NCBI RefSeq assembly: GCF_014495845.1
Contig: NZ_CP061080.1
Coordinates: 2,531,001 to 2,595,000 of the forward strand
Reading direction: 5' to 3'
Length of the DNA: 64,000 bases
Origin: Aquibium microcysteis
Lineage (GTDB): Bacteria; Pseudomonadota; Alphaproteobacteria; Rhizobiales; Rhizobiaceae
The translations under genes and the position numbers were made by a program. The notes below the pieces were generated by a model that was not told the origin of the DNA, searched no databases, and saw nothing but the letters and a program-made list of their open reading frames with translations. Position 1 is the first letter of the stretch. The number at the start of each line of letters is the position of its first letter. This document shows, in pieces, positions 43,302 to 52,879 of the stretch.

Positions 43302-44057
43302 TTACACGGCCGTGAACGCGCCGTCGATGACCATGGCCGAGCCGTTGACGTAAGCGGCTTCCCGGGATGCCAGGAACAGAATGCCGGCGGCGATCTCCTC
43401 CGGCTCGGCGAGTCGTCCCTGCGGCACCGTCCGGATGCGCTCGTCACGCGCCGCGGCGGGTATGGCCTTCGACAGGGGCGTATCCACGAATCCGGGGTGG
43501 ATCGAATTGGCCCGCACCTGTCGGCCGCTCTGTGCGCATTCGACGGCCGTCACGCGCGAAAACATCTCCACGCCGGCCTTCGCCGCAGAATAGGGACCGG
43601 ATCCCCAGCCGGCGACCCTGCTGCGGATCGAGGATACGTTGACGATGGCCGCATCCCCGGACTTTTCCAGCCACGGCATCGCCGCCATGGTGCCGAGGAA
43701 TACGGAGTCGAGATTGACGGCAAGACTGGCGCGCCACTGCTCCGGCGTCGTATCGAAGATCGAACGAAGCTCTCCCCAGCCGGCATTGTTGACGAGCACG
43801 TCCAGGCGCCCGAAGGCAGCCCCCACCGCGTCCATCGCCGCCTTCCATTCCGCGCTGGACGTGACGTCCAGCCTGATGCTGATGTGTCCCTGGCCGGTCA
43901 GGCCGGCATGGGTCTTCTCGAGCGATGCCGTGTCGATGTCGGCCAGAACGAGCGTCGCGCCTTCATCGGCGAAGGCGCGCGCCGTAGCGGCTCCGATCCC
44001 CTTGGCGGCGCCGGTGATCATCACGATGCGGTCCCTGTGACGGTCAGCTGCGGCCAT
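43302..44057 (-). CDS. SDR family oxidoreductase
   Basis: 251 residues from the second ATG of ATGCCGATG, which leaves 6 nt after AAGGAGG. Motifs TGAAKGIG, NNAG, YSAAK and the C-terminal NGSAMVIDGAF. It overlaps the upstream SDR gene by 14 bp. Third gene of a three-SDR operon starting at 45710. Confidence 0.88.
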   Translation of the reverse strand: MAAADRHRDRIVMITGAAKGIGAATARAFADEGATLVLADIDTASLEKTHAGLTGQGHISIRLDVTSSAEWKAAMDAVGAAFGRLDVLVNNAGWGELRSIFDTTPEQWRASLAVNLDSVFLGTMAAMPWLEKSGDAAIVNVSSIRSRVAGWGSGPYSAAKAGVEMFSRVTAVECAQSGRQVRANSIHPGFVDTPLSKAIPAAARDERIRTVPQGRLAEPEEIAAGILFLASREAAYVNGSAMVIDGAFTAV

Positions 44058-44934
44058 CGGCATCCTCCTTGGACATTGCGAGTATCTCCGTAAAATCGGG
44101 ATTTCGGCGATCGAGAATGGATTCCATCCGCTCTCGCACCCCGCGATCGAAGGCGCGCGTGGTGACGACGTAGAAGATGCGGAGCCGGATGGCCCGGACC
44201 ACCATGTCGGCGACCTCGGCAGGTTCCATGGCATGCCGTTTGGCGCTGCGGTAGCGGCTGAGGTTTTCTGCGCTGTCGGCCAGAACGCCGCCCGGTGGCG
44301 TCATGCCCGCAGGCCGGTTTCGCTCGCTGTCTCCGATCGCGGTGGCGACGACGCCCGGACAGAGTGCCGTGACGCCGATCGGCGAAGCTTCGGCGCGAAG
44401 GTTCGCGTAGAGCGCTTCCGTCGCCCGGAGCGCGGCGTGCTTGGATGCGCCATAGGCGGGCGAATGCGTTCCGCTGACGAGCCCTGCCACCGAGATCGTG
44501 TTGACCACGTGTCCCCATCCACCCTGTGCGCGCATGCGCGGCACGAAAGACTGTATGCCGTGCACCACGCCCATCAGGTTGACACCGAGGCTCCACTGCC
44601 AGTCCTGGGGCGTCGTTTCCCAAATCGGGCGAAGGCGCGCCCCCGGGACGACGCCGGCATTGTTGCAGACCACGTGTACCGCGCCGAAGCTGCGCCATGC
44701 GGTGTCGGCCAGTTCGCCGACGGCTGCCGCGTCGGCCACGTCCGTCAGCGACGTCACCACGTCCGCGCCACCGGCACGGAGCGCCTCGGCGACCTTGTCC
44801 AGCGGGGCCTGCTCTATGTCGGCCAGCACCAGACGCATGCCCTCCCCGGCGAAGCGTTCGGCAAGGCCCCGTCCGATGCCGCTTGCCGCACCGGTCACGA
44901 CGGCGACCTTGCCGGAAAGATCGATGGCGCTCAT
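44044..44934 (-). CDS. SDR family oxidoreductase, C-terminally extended
   Basis: 296 residues. Motifs TGAASGIG near 14-21, NNAG, YGASK. The last ~45 residues after the substrate loop form a helical extension (RIFYVVTTRAFDRGVRERME) that lacks the usual DGG closure. This resembles SDRs found in terpenoid and steroid degradation clusters. Overlaps its neighbours by 14 and 4 bp. Confidence 0.85.
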   Translation of the reverse strand: MSAIDLSGKVAVVTGAASGIGRGLAERFAGEGMRLVLADIEQAPLDKVAEALRAGGADVVTSLTDVADAAAVGELADTAWRSFGAVHVVCNNAGVVPGARLRPIWETTPQDWQWSLGVNLMGVVHGIQSFVPRMRAQGGWGHVVNTISVAGLVSGTHSPAYGASKHAALRATEALYANLRAEASPIGVTALCPGVVATAIGDSERNRPAGMTPPGGVLADSAENLSRYRSAKRHAMEPAEVADMVVRAIRLRIFYVVTTRAFDRGVRERMESILDRRNPDFTEILAMSKEDADGRS

Positions 44935-45710
44935 TGCGGCTGCGCGGGCACGGTGTAGTTCAACACCAGCCTCCCTCCGTCGACATAGATGGTCTGTCCG
45001 ACGATGTAGCCGGCGTCGTCGGAGGCCAGGAACGAGACCGCCGCGGCGATCTCCTCGGGCTTGCCCAGCCGCCGCGCGGGTGTGCGCGACATCATCGCCG
45101 CGGTGACGGCCGGATCGCTCTGGACGACCTTCGCCGCCATTTCGGTTCCGATCGTGCCGGGTCCCACCGCATTCACCCGGATGCCGTGATCGATCAGTTC
45201 GAGCGCCATGACACGGGTCAGCTGACGCAACGCGGCCTTGGAAGACGCATAGGCGGCGAGGCCAGGCTGGGCGAGTTCCGCCGTCACCGAGGTGATGTTC
45301 ACGATGGCGCCGCCCTTCCCGGCCGCGATCATCGCGCGCGCTGCTGCCTGCGAGAGCACCAGCGGGGCACGGACGTTCACGTCCATCGCGCGGTCGAACT
45401 CGGCCGGATCGAGCTGCAGGAACGGCCGCGTGGCGACGAGTCCGGCATTGTTCACGAGAATGTCGATACCGCCGAAGATTCCGCTCACGCGTTCGACGAC
45501 GCCGGCGGCAGCTTCAGGCCCGAGACCGAGAAGATCCACCTCCATCGCCAGGGCGTCGGGGCCAAGGCGTCCGGCCTGTTCGGCCGCGACGACCGCGTTG
45601 CGATCGAGCAGGACGACGCGCGCGCCATCCCGCAGGAGCCGCTCGGCGCAGGCGAGGCCGATGCCCTGCCCCGCCCCGGTCACCAGTGCCACCTTGCCGT
45701 GATGCTGCAT
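44931..45710 (-). CDS. SDR family oxidoreductase
   Basis: 259 residues. TGAGQGIG motif at about 12-19, NNAG, YASSK, and the C-terminal YVDGGRLVLNYTVP. First gene of the three-SDR operon; its start lies about 115 bp from the TetR-type operator at 45826. Confidence 0.88.
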   Translation of the reverse strand: MQHHGKVALVTGAGQGIGLACAERLLRDGARVVLLDRNAVVAAEQAGRLGPDALAMEVDLLGLGPEAAAGVVERVSGIFGGIDILVNNAGLVATRPFLQLDPAEFDRAMDVNVRAPLVLSQAAARAMIAAGKGGAIVNITSVTAELAQPGLAAYASSKAALRQLTRVMALELIDHGIRVNAVGPGTIGTEMAAKVVQSDPAVTAAMMSRTPARRLGKPEEIAAAVSFLASDDAGYIVGQTIYVDGGRLVLNYTVPAQPQ

Positions 45711-45825
45711 AGCGCTCCTCCCACGCCATGCTTGACCGGCCGAAAAACCGACGCAAGCCGCCGCCCACTCCCCAAAGGGCTAGGGGCGGACTCCTTGACA
45801 AGCCTCGGTCGCATATAAATACTAG

Positions 45826-45839
45826 TCCGACCAGTCGGT
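45826..45839. promoter_or_regulatory. TetR-type operator copy 3
   Basis: TCCGACCAGTCGGT, the best palindromic copy, flanked by ACTAG and TTGTTATT. It lies between the SDR operon and the ABC substrate-binding gene, 36 bp before the latter's start codon. Confidence 0.7.
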
Positions 45840-45875
45840 TGTTATTACAAACGACGACTGCAAGGGAGGAAGGAC

Positions 45876-46886
45876 ATGTTTTCGAAGACTTTTCGCGCAC
45901 TGGCCGCCGCCGGAGCGCTGATGTTTGCCGCTCCTGCCATGGCTCAGGACGTGAGCCCCGAATGGCAGAAGGTCATCGACGCCGCCAAGCAGGAAGGCCG
46001 CGTCACGATCTACTCTGCCCAGGGCCTCAAGCAGCTCAATGATCTGGGGGCGAAGTTCAAGGAGAAATACGGCATCGAGGTCGAGGTGGTGCGCGCCATC
46101 GAAGCCGACTTCCTGCCGAAGCTCAAAGCGGAATTCGATTCGGGCACCGGGATCGCGGACGTGGCGATCATCACCAGCACGATCGCCCTCAAAGACCTCG
46201 GCCAGCAGGGCTACTTCGTGCCGGCCACCGGCCCGGCCTTCGAAAATCCCGACTACAAGAAATCCGAACGCATGACGGACGGAATGTCCTTCATGACGAA
46301 CGCGACGATCCTGACCTATTCGTGGAACACCGAACTCGTTCCCGACGGCATCAAGGACTACGACGACATCTTCAAGAAGGAACTGGAAGGACTGATCGGC
46401 ATCCCGCGCGCGTCCGTATCGACGATCGTGGACTTCTACTTCTACCTCGAGGAAAACTATGGCGCCGACTATGTCGAGCGTCTGGCCGCCATGAAGCCGC
46501 GCATCTATCCGAGCGCGCTGACGATGGCCCAGGCGCTGTCGGCCGGCGAGGTGGGCGTGATCCTGTTCGGCGAGCCGCAGGTGGACGAGAAGGCCGCCGG
46601 GGCTCCGGTCGAGTCCGGGTTCGGCAAGGTCGTCTGGGGCGCGCGCTTCTTCGGCAACGTGACCAAGGTCGCGCCGCATCCGAACGCCGCGCAGCTGCTC
46701 GCCAACTTCATCGTGACGCCGGAAGGCCAGGCTGCGATCGCCCGCAAGACCGCCGCGACCCTGCCGAACATTCCGGGAGCCGTCGCCGAGATCGACAGCG
46801 TTCGCGTTCCGGACGCGTCGAAGCTGACCAAGGAGAATGTCGAGGCGTTCCAGGCGCGCTTCAACCAGTTGTTCGGCTCGAACTGA
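45876..46886 (+). CDS. ABC importer substrate-binding protein (FbpA/AfuA-like family)
   Basis: 336 residues. Signal peptide MFSKTFRALAAAGALMF... with cleavage after APAMA, so periplasmic. The mature protein has the bilobed pattern ITIYSAQGLKQLNDLGAKF-like start, DVAIITSTIALKDLG and NAAQLLANFIVTPEGQ. The family includes ferric, thiamine, phosphonate and carboxylate binders; I see no tyrosine pair that would prove iron binding. Position in a catabolic regulon favours an organic ligand (inference). ATPase and permease genes lie 3 kb downstream. Confidence 0.85.
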   Translation: MFSKTFRALAAAGALMFAAPAMAQDVSPEWQKVIDAAKQEGRVTIYSAQGLKQLNDLGAKFKEKYGIEVEVVRAIEADFLPKLKAEFDSGTGIADVAIITSTIALKDLGQQGYFVPATGPAFENPDYKKSERMTDGMSFMTNATILTYSWNTELVPDGIKDYDDIFKKELEGLIGIPRASVSTIVDFYFYLEENYGADYVERLAAMKPRIYPSALTMAQALSAGEVGVILFGEPQVDEKAAGAPVESGFGKVVWGARFFGNVTKVAPHPNAAQLLANFIVTPEGQAAIARKTAATLPNIPGAVAEIDSVRVPDASKLTKENVEAFQARFNQLFGSN

Positions 46887-46911
46887 CGTCCCTCCCAAGC
46901 CGAACGTCCTG

Positions 46912-46943
46912 CCGGCGGCCCTCGTGGTCGCCGGTTTTTTTTA
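46912..46943 (+). terminator. Rho-independent terminator after substrate-binding gene
   Basis: Stem CCGGCGGCC-CTCGTG-GTCGCCGG followed by a run of eight T. It lies 25 bp after the stop codon and separates the binding-protein gene from the convergent SDR. Confidence 0.85.
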
Positions 46944-47003
46944 TGCGTTGACCAGACGTGTGAAGATGCCCGCCCCTCGGCCAGACGCGAACAGCCGCCG
47001 GCC

Positions 47004-47801
47004 TCAGCGCAGTGTGAGCCCGCCGTCGATGACAAGCGTCTGGCCGCTCACGTAGCTGGCACCGTCGGACGCGAGGAAGGCGACCGCGGCGGCGAGTTCC
47101 CCGGGTCTGCCCAGCCGCCGCATCGGCACGTCGGCGCGCATGGCCTCCACGATCTCGTCGGGTACGCTCAGCGTCATGCCGGATTCCATCTGGCCGGGCG
47201 CGATCGCGTTGACGCGAATCCCTCGCCCGGCCCACTGCGCAGCAAGGTCGCGCGTCAGATGGATGAGGGCGGCCTTGGAGGTCGTGTAAGGCACGATCTG
47301 CGCCCGGTCGGGCGTGAACGACACGAGGCCGCCGGTCGAGGCGATGTTGACGATGCTGCCCGACCCCTTCTCCAGCATGATCCGGGCCGCCTCGCGCGCG
47401 GCGATGAAGGCGCCCGTCAGGTTGACGCCCATCACCTTGTTCCAGCCGGAAAGCGGGATGTCCTCCGGCGCGCCGGACCAGCTCGCGCCGGCATTGTTGA
47501 CCAGGATGTCGAGGCCGCCGAAGCAATCGGCGACCTGCGCGACGACGTTCCTGACCATCGTCTCGTCGGACACGTCGCAGGCAAGCGCCATCGTCTCCGA
47601 TCCGAAGCGGGCCCGGATCTCGTCCGCCAGACTGCGGCACTGGTCGAGCTTGCGCGCCGCCAGCGCGACTCTCGCGCCCCTGTCGGCGAGCGTGGCCGCG
47701 ATGACGCGGGCGATTTCTCCATGGCCGCCGAGAACCAGGGCTGAACGGCCGTCGAGCCGCGTGAGCCGATCGACGAATCCGGGGGAGATGGTTTCGGTCA
47801 T
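47004..47801 (-). CDS. SDR family oxidoreductase with divergent cofactor motif
   Basis: 265 residues. The glycine motif is GGHGEIAR instead of TGxxxGIG, so nucleotide preference may differ. The rest is classical: NNAGASW, YTTSK, and VIDGGLTLR at the end. It follows the OYE-family gene with a 14-bp gap in the same direction. Confidence 0.84.
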   Translation of the reverse strand: MTETISPGFVDRLTRLDGRSALVLGGHGEIARVIAATLADRGARVALAARKLDQCRSLADEIRARFGSETMALACDVSDETMVRNVVAQVADCFGGLDILVNNAGASWSGAPEDIPLSGWNKVMGVNLTGAFIAAREAARIMLEKGSGSIVNIASTGGLVSFTPDRAQIVPYTTSKAALIHLTRDLAAQWAGRGIRVNAIAPGQMESGMTLSVPDEIVEAMRADVPMRRLGRPGELAAAVAFLASDGASYVSGQTLVIDGGLTLR

Positions 47802-47815
47802 GCCGGACCCGCCTT

Positions 47816-49747
47816 TCAGATGGTTCGCGCCAGACGCTGCGCCTCGAACAGGGCGTGCGTGATGCGGCGTGGCGCGACGCAGTCGCCGATCATGTGCACG
47901 GGCAGTCGCCCTCCGCCCGGCGGCGGCGTGGCGATGCGCCCGGTCTGCGCCACGATAAGATCCGCCGGCAATTGCTCCTCCTCGCCGGACGCGAGATTGA
48001 TCGCCACCGCTCCGCCGCCGGCGGCGGCCTCGACGGCGGTGAGCACGCGGAAGGAGGTTCCGCCAGCCCCCAGCCGCCCGAGCATGGGGGCCACGCTTTC
48101 GTTCGGCAGATGCGCGCCCAGCGCGGCCGATGTGGTGGCGAATGTCACGCGCCAGCCGGCTTCGACGAGCATCTCGGCGACGCCATAGCTGAACCAGAAG
48201 CCCGTCCCCTCGTCGGCGAAAACGGCGCGTCCCGCGCCGGACGGTATGGGCGCGCCGTCCCTCAGGACATCCGCCCAGCTCAGGACGGCAGGAGAACCGA
48301 CGTCGCCGGACAATCCGGCCGGCACCGCGCCGGTCGCCAGGACGACTTCATCGAAATCGGCCTCCAGCGCCGCCAGCTCGGCGATGCGGCTGTTGAACCT
48401 GACTTCTGCGCCGGATTCCCGCAGTTCGCCGATCAGGTGGTCGACGATGCGCAGCAGGCCGGCGCGATGGGGAAGGCTGGCAGCCAGGAGGAACTGGCCG
48501 CCGAGCGCCTCGGTGGCTTCGAAGAGCGTGACGGCGTGGCCGCGGACGGCCGCGATTCGAGCCGCCTCCATGCCGGCCGGCCCGCCGCCCACCACCGCCA
48601 GACGCCTCGGCCGTCCGGCGGGGGCGAGCCCGTCGAAAGGGGTGCGCATCTCGCGGCCGGTCTCGGGATTGATCGAGCAATGCAGATGCGGCGAGAAGGC
48701 GCGGCATTCCTGATTCAGCCCGATGCAGGGACGGATCCGCGAAGCGCGGCCATCGCGCGCCTTGTCGGAGAATTCGGGGTCGGCGATGAAGGCCCGCGCC
48801 ATACCGATCATGTCGGCGACGCCGTCCTCCAACAGCCGTTCAGCCAGTTCCGGCGTCTGGATCTTCTGGCCGACGATGACCGGCAGGCCGCATTCGGCGC
48901 GAATGATGCCCGCGACGCGCGCCGCCGGCGCGGCAGGATGGGTCGCGTCCTTCACGTAGGCGCCGCGCATGCCGATGGTGATGCTCAGATAGTCGGTCTC
49001 TCCCTGGCGGGTAAGCAGCTGGCTGATGCCCACCGTATCGCGGATGCCGAGTCCGCCCGGAACTTCCTCATCCGCCGACAGGCGGACGCCGATGATGAAG
49101 CCATCGCCGCAGGTTTCGCGAACACGGGCGACCGTTTCGGTCACCAGGCGCGTCCGGTTCTCCAGATCGCCGCCCCAGCCATCACGGCGGCGATTGCTCG
49201 CTGCCGACAGGAACTGTGCAAAGAGATAGCCATGGGCGGCGTGAAGTTCGACGCCGTCGTAACCGCCGTCGCGCAGGTTCACCGCGGACGCAGCGAACGA
49301 GTCCACGAATCCCCGTATCTCCGATTCGTCCATTTCGTGCGGCGGATAGGCGTCGCGCGGGCCGCGGATGGCGGAAGGGCCTCGTGGAGCGAACTCCGAT
49401 TCCATGCCGATCGTCTCGCGGCCGAGATGACAGAGCTGGCCCACGATGCGCGCGCCGTTCGCATGCACGATGTCGCAGCGCCGACGCATGATCGCGCGGG
49501 CGTCGGGGTTGAAGCCTTCAGCAAGGATTCTCGCGCGGAACGCCGCATCCGGCGTCGCGACGGTCGCGCCGGTGATCACCAGTCCGAGCCCGCGGCTCCG
49601 GATCTCGTAATAGGCGAGGTCGTCGTCCGTGGGCAGGCCGTCGCGCACCATCGCGGTCCCATGCGGCAGCATGACGAGTCGGCTCTGCAGGTCGAGCCGG
49701 CCGCGACGGTAGGCGGAGAAAAGTCGCGGAAACGCACGTGCCGCCAT
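47816..49747 (-). CDS. OYE-family flavoprotein with NAD(P)-binding domain (2,4-dienoyl-CoA reductase/TMADH type)
   Basis: 643 residues. FMN barrel 1-350 (HGTAMV, HLGRE, HAAHGYLFAQFLSAASNRR, then DADMIGMARAF-like region), Fe-S segment, then a FAD/NAD domain (LAVVGGGPAGMEAARIAA). The Fe-S segment reads CIGLNQEC...C: the second of the four usual cysteines (CIGC) is Leu. A bacterial 2,4-dienoyl-CoA or enone reductase role is expected from the family. The start is MAARAFPRLFSAYRR, with a TetR-type operator 33 bp upstream. Confidence 0.88.
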   Translation of the reverse strand: MAARAFPRLFSAYRRGRLDLQSRLVMLPHGTAMVRDGLPTDDDLAYYEIRSRGLGLVITGATVATPDAAFRARILAEGFNPDARAIMRRRCDIVHANGARIVGQLCHLGRETIGMESEFAPRGPSAIRGPRDAYPPHEMDESEIRGFVDSFAASAVNLRDGGYDGVELHAAHGYLFAQFLSAASNRRRDGWGGDLENRTRLVTETVARVRETCGDGFIIGVRLSADEEVPGGLGIRDTVGISQLLTRQGETDYLSITIGMRGAYVKDATHPAAPAARVAGIIRAECGLPVIVGQKIQTPELAERLLEDGVADMIGMARAFIADPEFSDKARDGRASRIRPCIGLNQECRAFSPHLHCSINPETGREMRTPFDGLAPAGRPRRLAVVGGGPAGMEAARIAAVRGHAVTLFEATEALGGQFLLAASLPHRAGLLRIVDHLIGELRESGAEVRFNSRIAELAALEADFDEVVLATGAVPAGLSGDVGSPAVLSWADVLRDGAPIPSGAGRAVFADEGTGFWFSYGVAEMLVEAGWRVTFATTSAALGAHLPNESVAPMLGRLGAGGTSFRVLTAVEAAAGGGAVAINLASGEEEQLPADLIVAQTGRIATPPPGGGRLPVHMIGDCVAPRRITHALFEAQRLARTI

Positions 49748-49779
49748 CAGCACCTCCCTGCCGCGTCGGTATTTTCTAG

Positions 49780-49793
49780 ACCGACCATACGGT
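49780..49793. promoter_or_regulatory. TetR-type operator copy 4
   Basis: ACCGACCATACGGT, followed by CGACTATT. It lies 33 bp upstream of the OYE-family gene start on the minus strand. Confidence 0.6.
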
Positions 49794-49915
49794 CGACTAT
49801 TCGAGCCTTCTCGTCGCAGGTACGCCCTGTCGTTGTCAAGTGCCACTTGCAAGTGGTGGCGCAACGCGTACAGGCCAGGCGGTGGGATTGACTCGACCCC
49901 TCGAAATTACAATAG

Positions 49916-49929
49916 TTCGACTGGTCGGT
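49916..49929. promoter_or_regulatory. TetR-type operator copy 5
   Basis: TTCGACTGGTCGGT, preceded by AATAG. It lies 116 bp before the ABC ATPase start, in the same 297-bp intergenic region as copy 4. No gene is visible in that region. Confidence 0.65.
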
Positions 49930-50044
49930 TGATAGTTTTTAATCGAACAACGGGGATCGGCGCCGGCGGATGAGGAACGTTCGCTGCCGATGCCTTTGCG
50001 GATGATGATGTCCGCAAGCATGAGGACCAGCGGGAGGAGCAGCT

Positions 50045-51187
50045 GTGGCCGAAGTTCGTATCGAGGCGCTGCACAAGGAATTTCGAGGCAAACCGCCGAC
50101 GGTCGCTGCCAGGAACATGAACCTGACCATCGGGGATGGCGAATTCCTCGTCCTTCTCGGGCCGAGCGGCTGCGGAAAGACGACCACCTTGCGCTGCCTC
50201 GCGGGCCTCGAATCGCCCGATCGCGGCAAGATCACGATCGGCAGGGGCGTGGCGCTCGATGCGGCGAGCGGCACCGACCTGCCGCCCGAGAAGCGCGACA
50301 TCGGCATGGTCTTCCAGTCCTATGCGCTCTGGCCGCACCTCACGGTGCGCCAGAACATCGAATACCCTCTCAAGGCGCGCAGGCTGCGGGAGGGGCTTCA
50401 GGACGGCTGGGCGCTGGAAATGGCGAAGCTGGTCGAGGTCGAGTCGCTGATGGACCGCTATCCCGGCCAATTGTCGGGCGGACAGCAGCAGCGCGTGGCT
50501 CTGGCGCGCGGTCTCGTGGCGCGGCCGGGGCTCGTCCTGTTCGACGAACCGCTCTCCAACCTCGACGCCCGCCTGCGCGACCAGGTGCGCAGCCAGTTGC
50601 ATCAGCTTCATTCGCGCCTGCGTTTCACGGCCGTCTTCGTCACCCACGACCAGTCGGAAGCGCTGTCGCTGGCGGACCGCATCGCCGTCATGAACAAGGG
50701 TTCGATCGAGCAGCTCGACACCGCGCGCCGCGTCTTCGAAGAACCGGCGACAGAATATGTCGCCGGCTTCATGGGCATGACAGAACGCCTGCCGATGACG
50801 CTGCGGGATGGCGCCTGGATGCTGGCCGGAGAGTCGGCGCTGAAGGGCATTCCCCCCGCGCTGAAAGCTGGGGCCGAGATGGTGGCCCGGGTGCGGCCGC
50901 AGGACCTCTACATCGAACCGGACGGTACCCAGCCGCCGGAGGGTTCGGTCTGCTTCACGGCGACGGTGGAGGACGTGGCCTTCGCCGGGCGCTTCTCCGA
51001 CATCGTCGTGAGCGCCGGGGGACGCCGGATGCAGGGCCGCACCATGCCGGGAACGGGCACCGGAGGCATCGCGCCCGGCCAGAAGGTCTGCGCACGTTTC
51101 GCCGCCGATCGCGCCGCCTTCTATGCGACGGACGGACAGCGCCTGGCCGGAAATCTCCTGACCGGGGGCTCACTCCATGGCCACTGA
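50045..51187 (+). CDS. ABC transporter ATP-binding protein (Fe3+/spermidine-type class)
   Basis: 380 residues from GTG 50045. Walker [14 protein letters not shown] near 37, signature [14 protein letters not shown], Walker [13 protein letters not shown], switch [10 protein letters not shown]. The C-terminal ~130 residues form a TOBE-like regulatory domain. It overlaps the permease gene by 11 bp. Confidence 0.93.
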   Translation: MAEVRIEALHKEFRGKPPTVAARNMNLTIGDGEFLVLLGPSGCGKTTTLRCLAGLESPDRGKITIGRGVALDAASGTDLPPEKRDIGMVFQSYALWPHLTVRQNIEYPLKARRLREGLQDGWALEMAKLVEVESLMDRYPGQLSGGQQQRVALARGLVARPGLVLFDEPLSNLDARLRDQVRSQLHQLHSRLRFTAVFVTHDQSEALSLADRIAVMNKGSIEQLDTARRVFEEPATEYVAGFMGMTERLPMTLRDGAWMLAGESALKGIPPALKAGAEMVARVRPQDLYIEPDGTQPPEGSVCFTATVEDVAFAGRFSDIVVSAGGRRMQGRTMPGTGTGGIAPGQKVCARFAADRAAFYATDGQRLAGNLLTGGSLHGH

Positions 51188-52862
51188 GGTCCTGAACGGC
51201 AATGCCAGCCGGTTCGCCGCCAGGCGCATGGCTCTCTTCGTCTTCGTCGCCCTTCTCGCCCTGCTCGTTCTCCTGCCTCTGGCGCGGCTGCAGTGGCTGG
51301 CTTTCTCGAACGGCGGCCAAGGCTATCGCGACGCCTTCGGCACGCCCGCGATCTGGGAGACCATCCTCAACACGGTCGGCCTCGCGATCGGTTCGACCGC
51401 GGTCGCGCTGGTCTTCGGTACGCTTCTGGCGTGGTGGGCGACGCAGCTATCGCCGCGGCTTCAATGGCTGCGCGTGCTGCCGATCCTTCCCATCGTGATC
51501 CCGGCGGTGGCGTCCGTCTCGGGCTGGGCCTTCCTGTTCTCGCCGCGCCCGGGCTACCTCAACGCCCTTCTGCGGCAGCTGCCGTGGTGGTCGGATCTGC
51601 GCTTCGGTCCGGTCGACATCTATACCCTTTTCTGGATCGTCGCGATCACCGGTTTTGCGCTGTCGGCCTTCGTCTACCTGTTCGTCAGTTCGGGTCTGCG
51701 CAACATCAACTCCGAGCTTCTGGAAGCCGCGCGGACATCCGGCGCCTCCGCCTTCAAGGCCTTCTTCCAGGTGACGCTGCCCCTGCTGCGCCCCGTGCTC
51801 GTCTACGGCGGCGGTGTCGCGCTGCTTCTCGGCCTCGGCCAGTTCACCGCGCCGCTGCTGCTCGGCACCAACCAGGGCATCAACGTGCTCACGACCCAGA
51901 TGTACTGGGCGACGCAGTCCGAACCGATCAACCACGCGGCGGCGGCCGCCATCGGCTCTCCGCTCCTGGTCTTCGGCATCATCATGGTCTTCGCGCAGAA
52001 GATGCTGCTCGGCGACCAGACGCGATACGTCACGCATGGCGGCCGTGCGTTCCGTGCGGCCGGAAAGCCGTCAGTGCTCGCGGCGGTCGGCATCTTCACC
52101 TACTTCGTTCTCACGACCCTGCTGCCGCTCGTCTCGCTTGCGATCCTTTCGCTCTCGCCGTTCTGGAGCGCGAACCCGAAGATCTCCAACTTCACGCTGG
52201 AGAATTTCCGCGTGGCCTTCGGCGAGTCCGTGATCGTCGGCGCGATCATCAACTCCGTCATGACGTCGCTGGTCGCGGTCGCCATATCGCTCGTCATCGG
52301 CTTCATCGTGGCCGTCGTGACCATACGCGGCCGCCGGTACTGGCTGCTGCGGTCGGTGATGGACATCATCGTCGCCCTGCCGCTCGGCGTACCCGCCGTC
52401 ATCTTCGGCGTCGGCTTCCTGCTGGCCTATTCCATGCCGCCGCTGATGCTCTACGGCAGCCGCTGGCTCATCATCATCGTCTACGTGACGCTGATGCTGC
52501 CGTTCACGACGCGCATGCAACTCGCCGGCATGCTGCAGCTCGGCTCGGCCTACATCGAGGCGTCGCGCGTCTGCGGCGCGAGCTATCTGAAGACGGACCT
52601 CTGGATCACCTTGCCGCTGATGCGGTCCACGCTGGGTGGCGCGGCGGCGTTGATGTTCGTTCTCCTGACCCATGAATTCACGGCTTCGGTCCTGATCCGC
52701 ACCCCGCGCAACCAGGTCATGGGGACCGTGCTGTTCGACTACTGGCAGAACGGCGGCTACCCGCTCGTTGCCGCCATCGCGCTGATCATGACCGGCGTCA
52801 CAGCCATCGGCGTCGTCCTCGCCATGCTGCTGGGTGGTCGCGACGCGCTTACACGTATCTGA
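51177..52862 (+). CDS. Fused two-domain ABC transporter permease (FbpB-type)
   Basis: 561 residues, about 12 membrane segments. Two EAA loops show that two permease halves are fused: [20 protein letters not shown] near 180 and [20 protein letters not shown] near 462. Together with the ATPase and the separately encoded binding protein at 45876 it makes a complete importer. The following ACAD gene begins 17 bp later, linking uptake and catabolism. Confidence 0.92.
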   Translation: MATEVLNGNASRFAARRMALFVFVALLALLVLLPLARLQWLAFSNGGQGYRDAFGTPAIWETILNTVGLAIGSTAVALVFGTLLAWWATQLSPRLQWLRVLPILPIVIPAVASVSGWAFLFSPRPGYLNALLRQLPWWSDLRFGPVDIYTLFWIVAITGFALSAFVYLFVSSGLRNINSELLEAARTSGASAFKAFFQVTLPLLRPVLVYGGGVALLLGLGQFTAPLLLGTNQGINVLTTQMYWATQSEPINHAAAAAIGSPLLVFGIIMVFAQKMLLGDQTRYVTHGGRAFRAAGKPSVLAAVGIFTYFVLTTLLPLVSLAILSLSPFWSANPKISNFTLENFRVAFGESVIVGAIINSVMTSLVAVAISLVIGFIVAVVTIRGRRYWLLRSVMDIIVALPLGVPAVIFGVGFLLAYSMPPLMLYGSRWLIIIVYVTLMLPFTTRMQLAGMLQLGSAYIEASRVCGASYLKTDLWITLPLMRSTLGGAAALMFVLLTHEFTASVLIRTPRNQVMGTVLFDYWQNGGYPLVAAIALIMTGVTAIGVVLAMLLGGRDALTRI

Positions 52863-52879
52863 CGAGAAGGATCGAGACG

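Noticed and set aside
47855..49891. 678-codon open frame opposite the OYE-family gene
   Set aside because: It covers a well-defined flavoprotein in antisense and has no recognisable motif.
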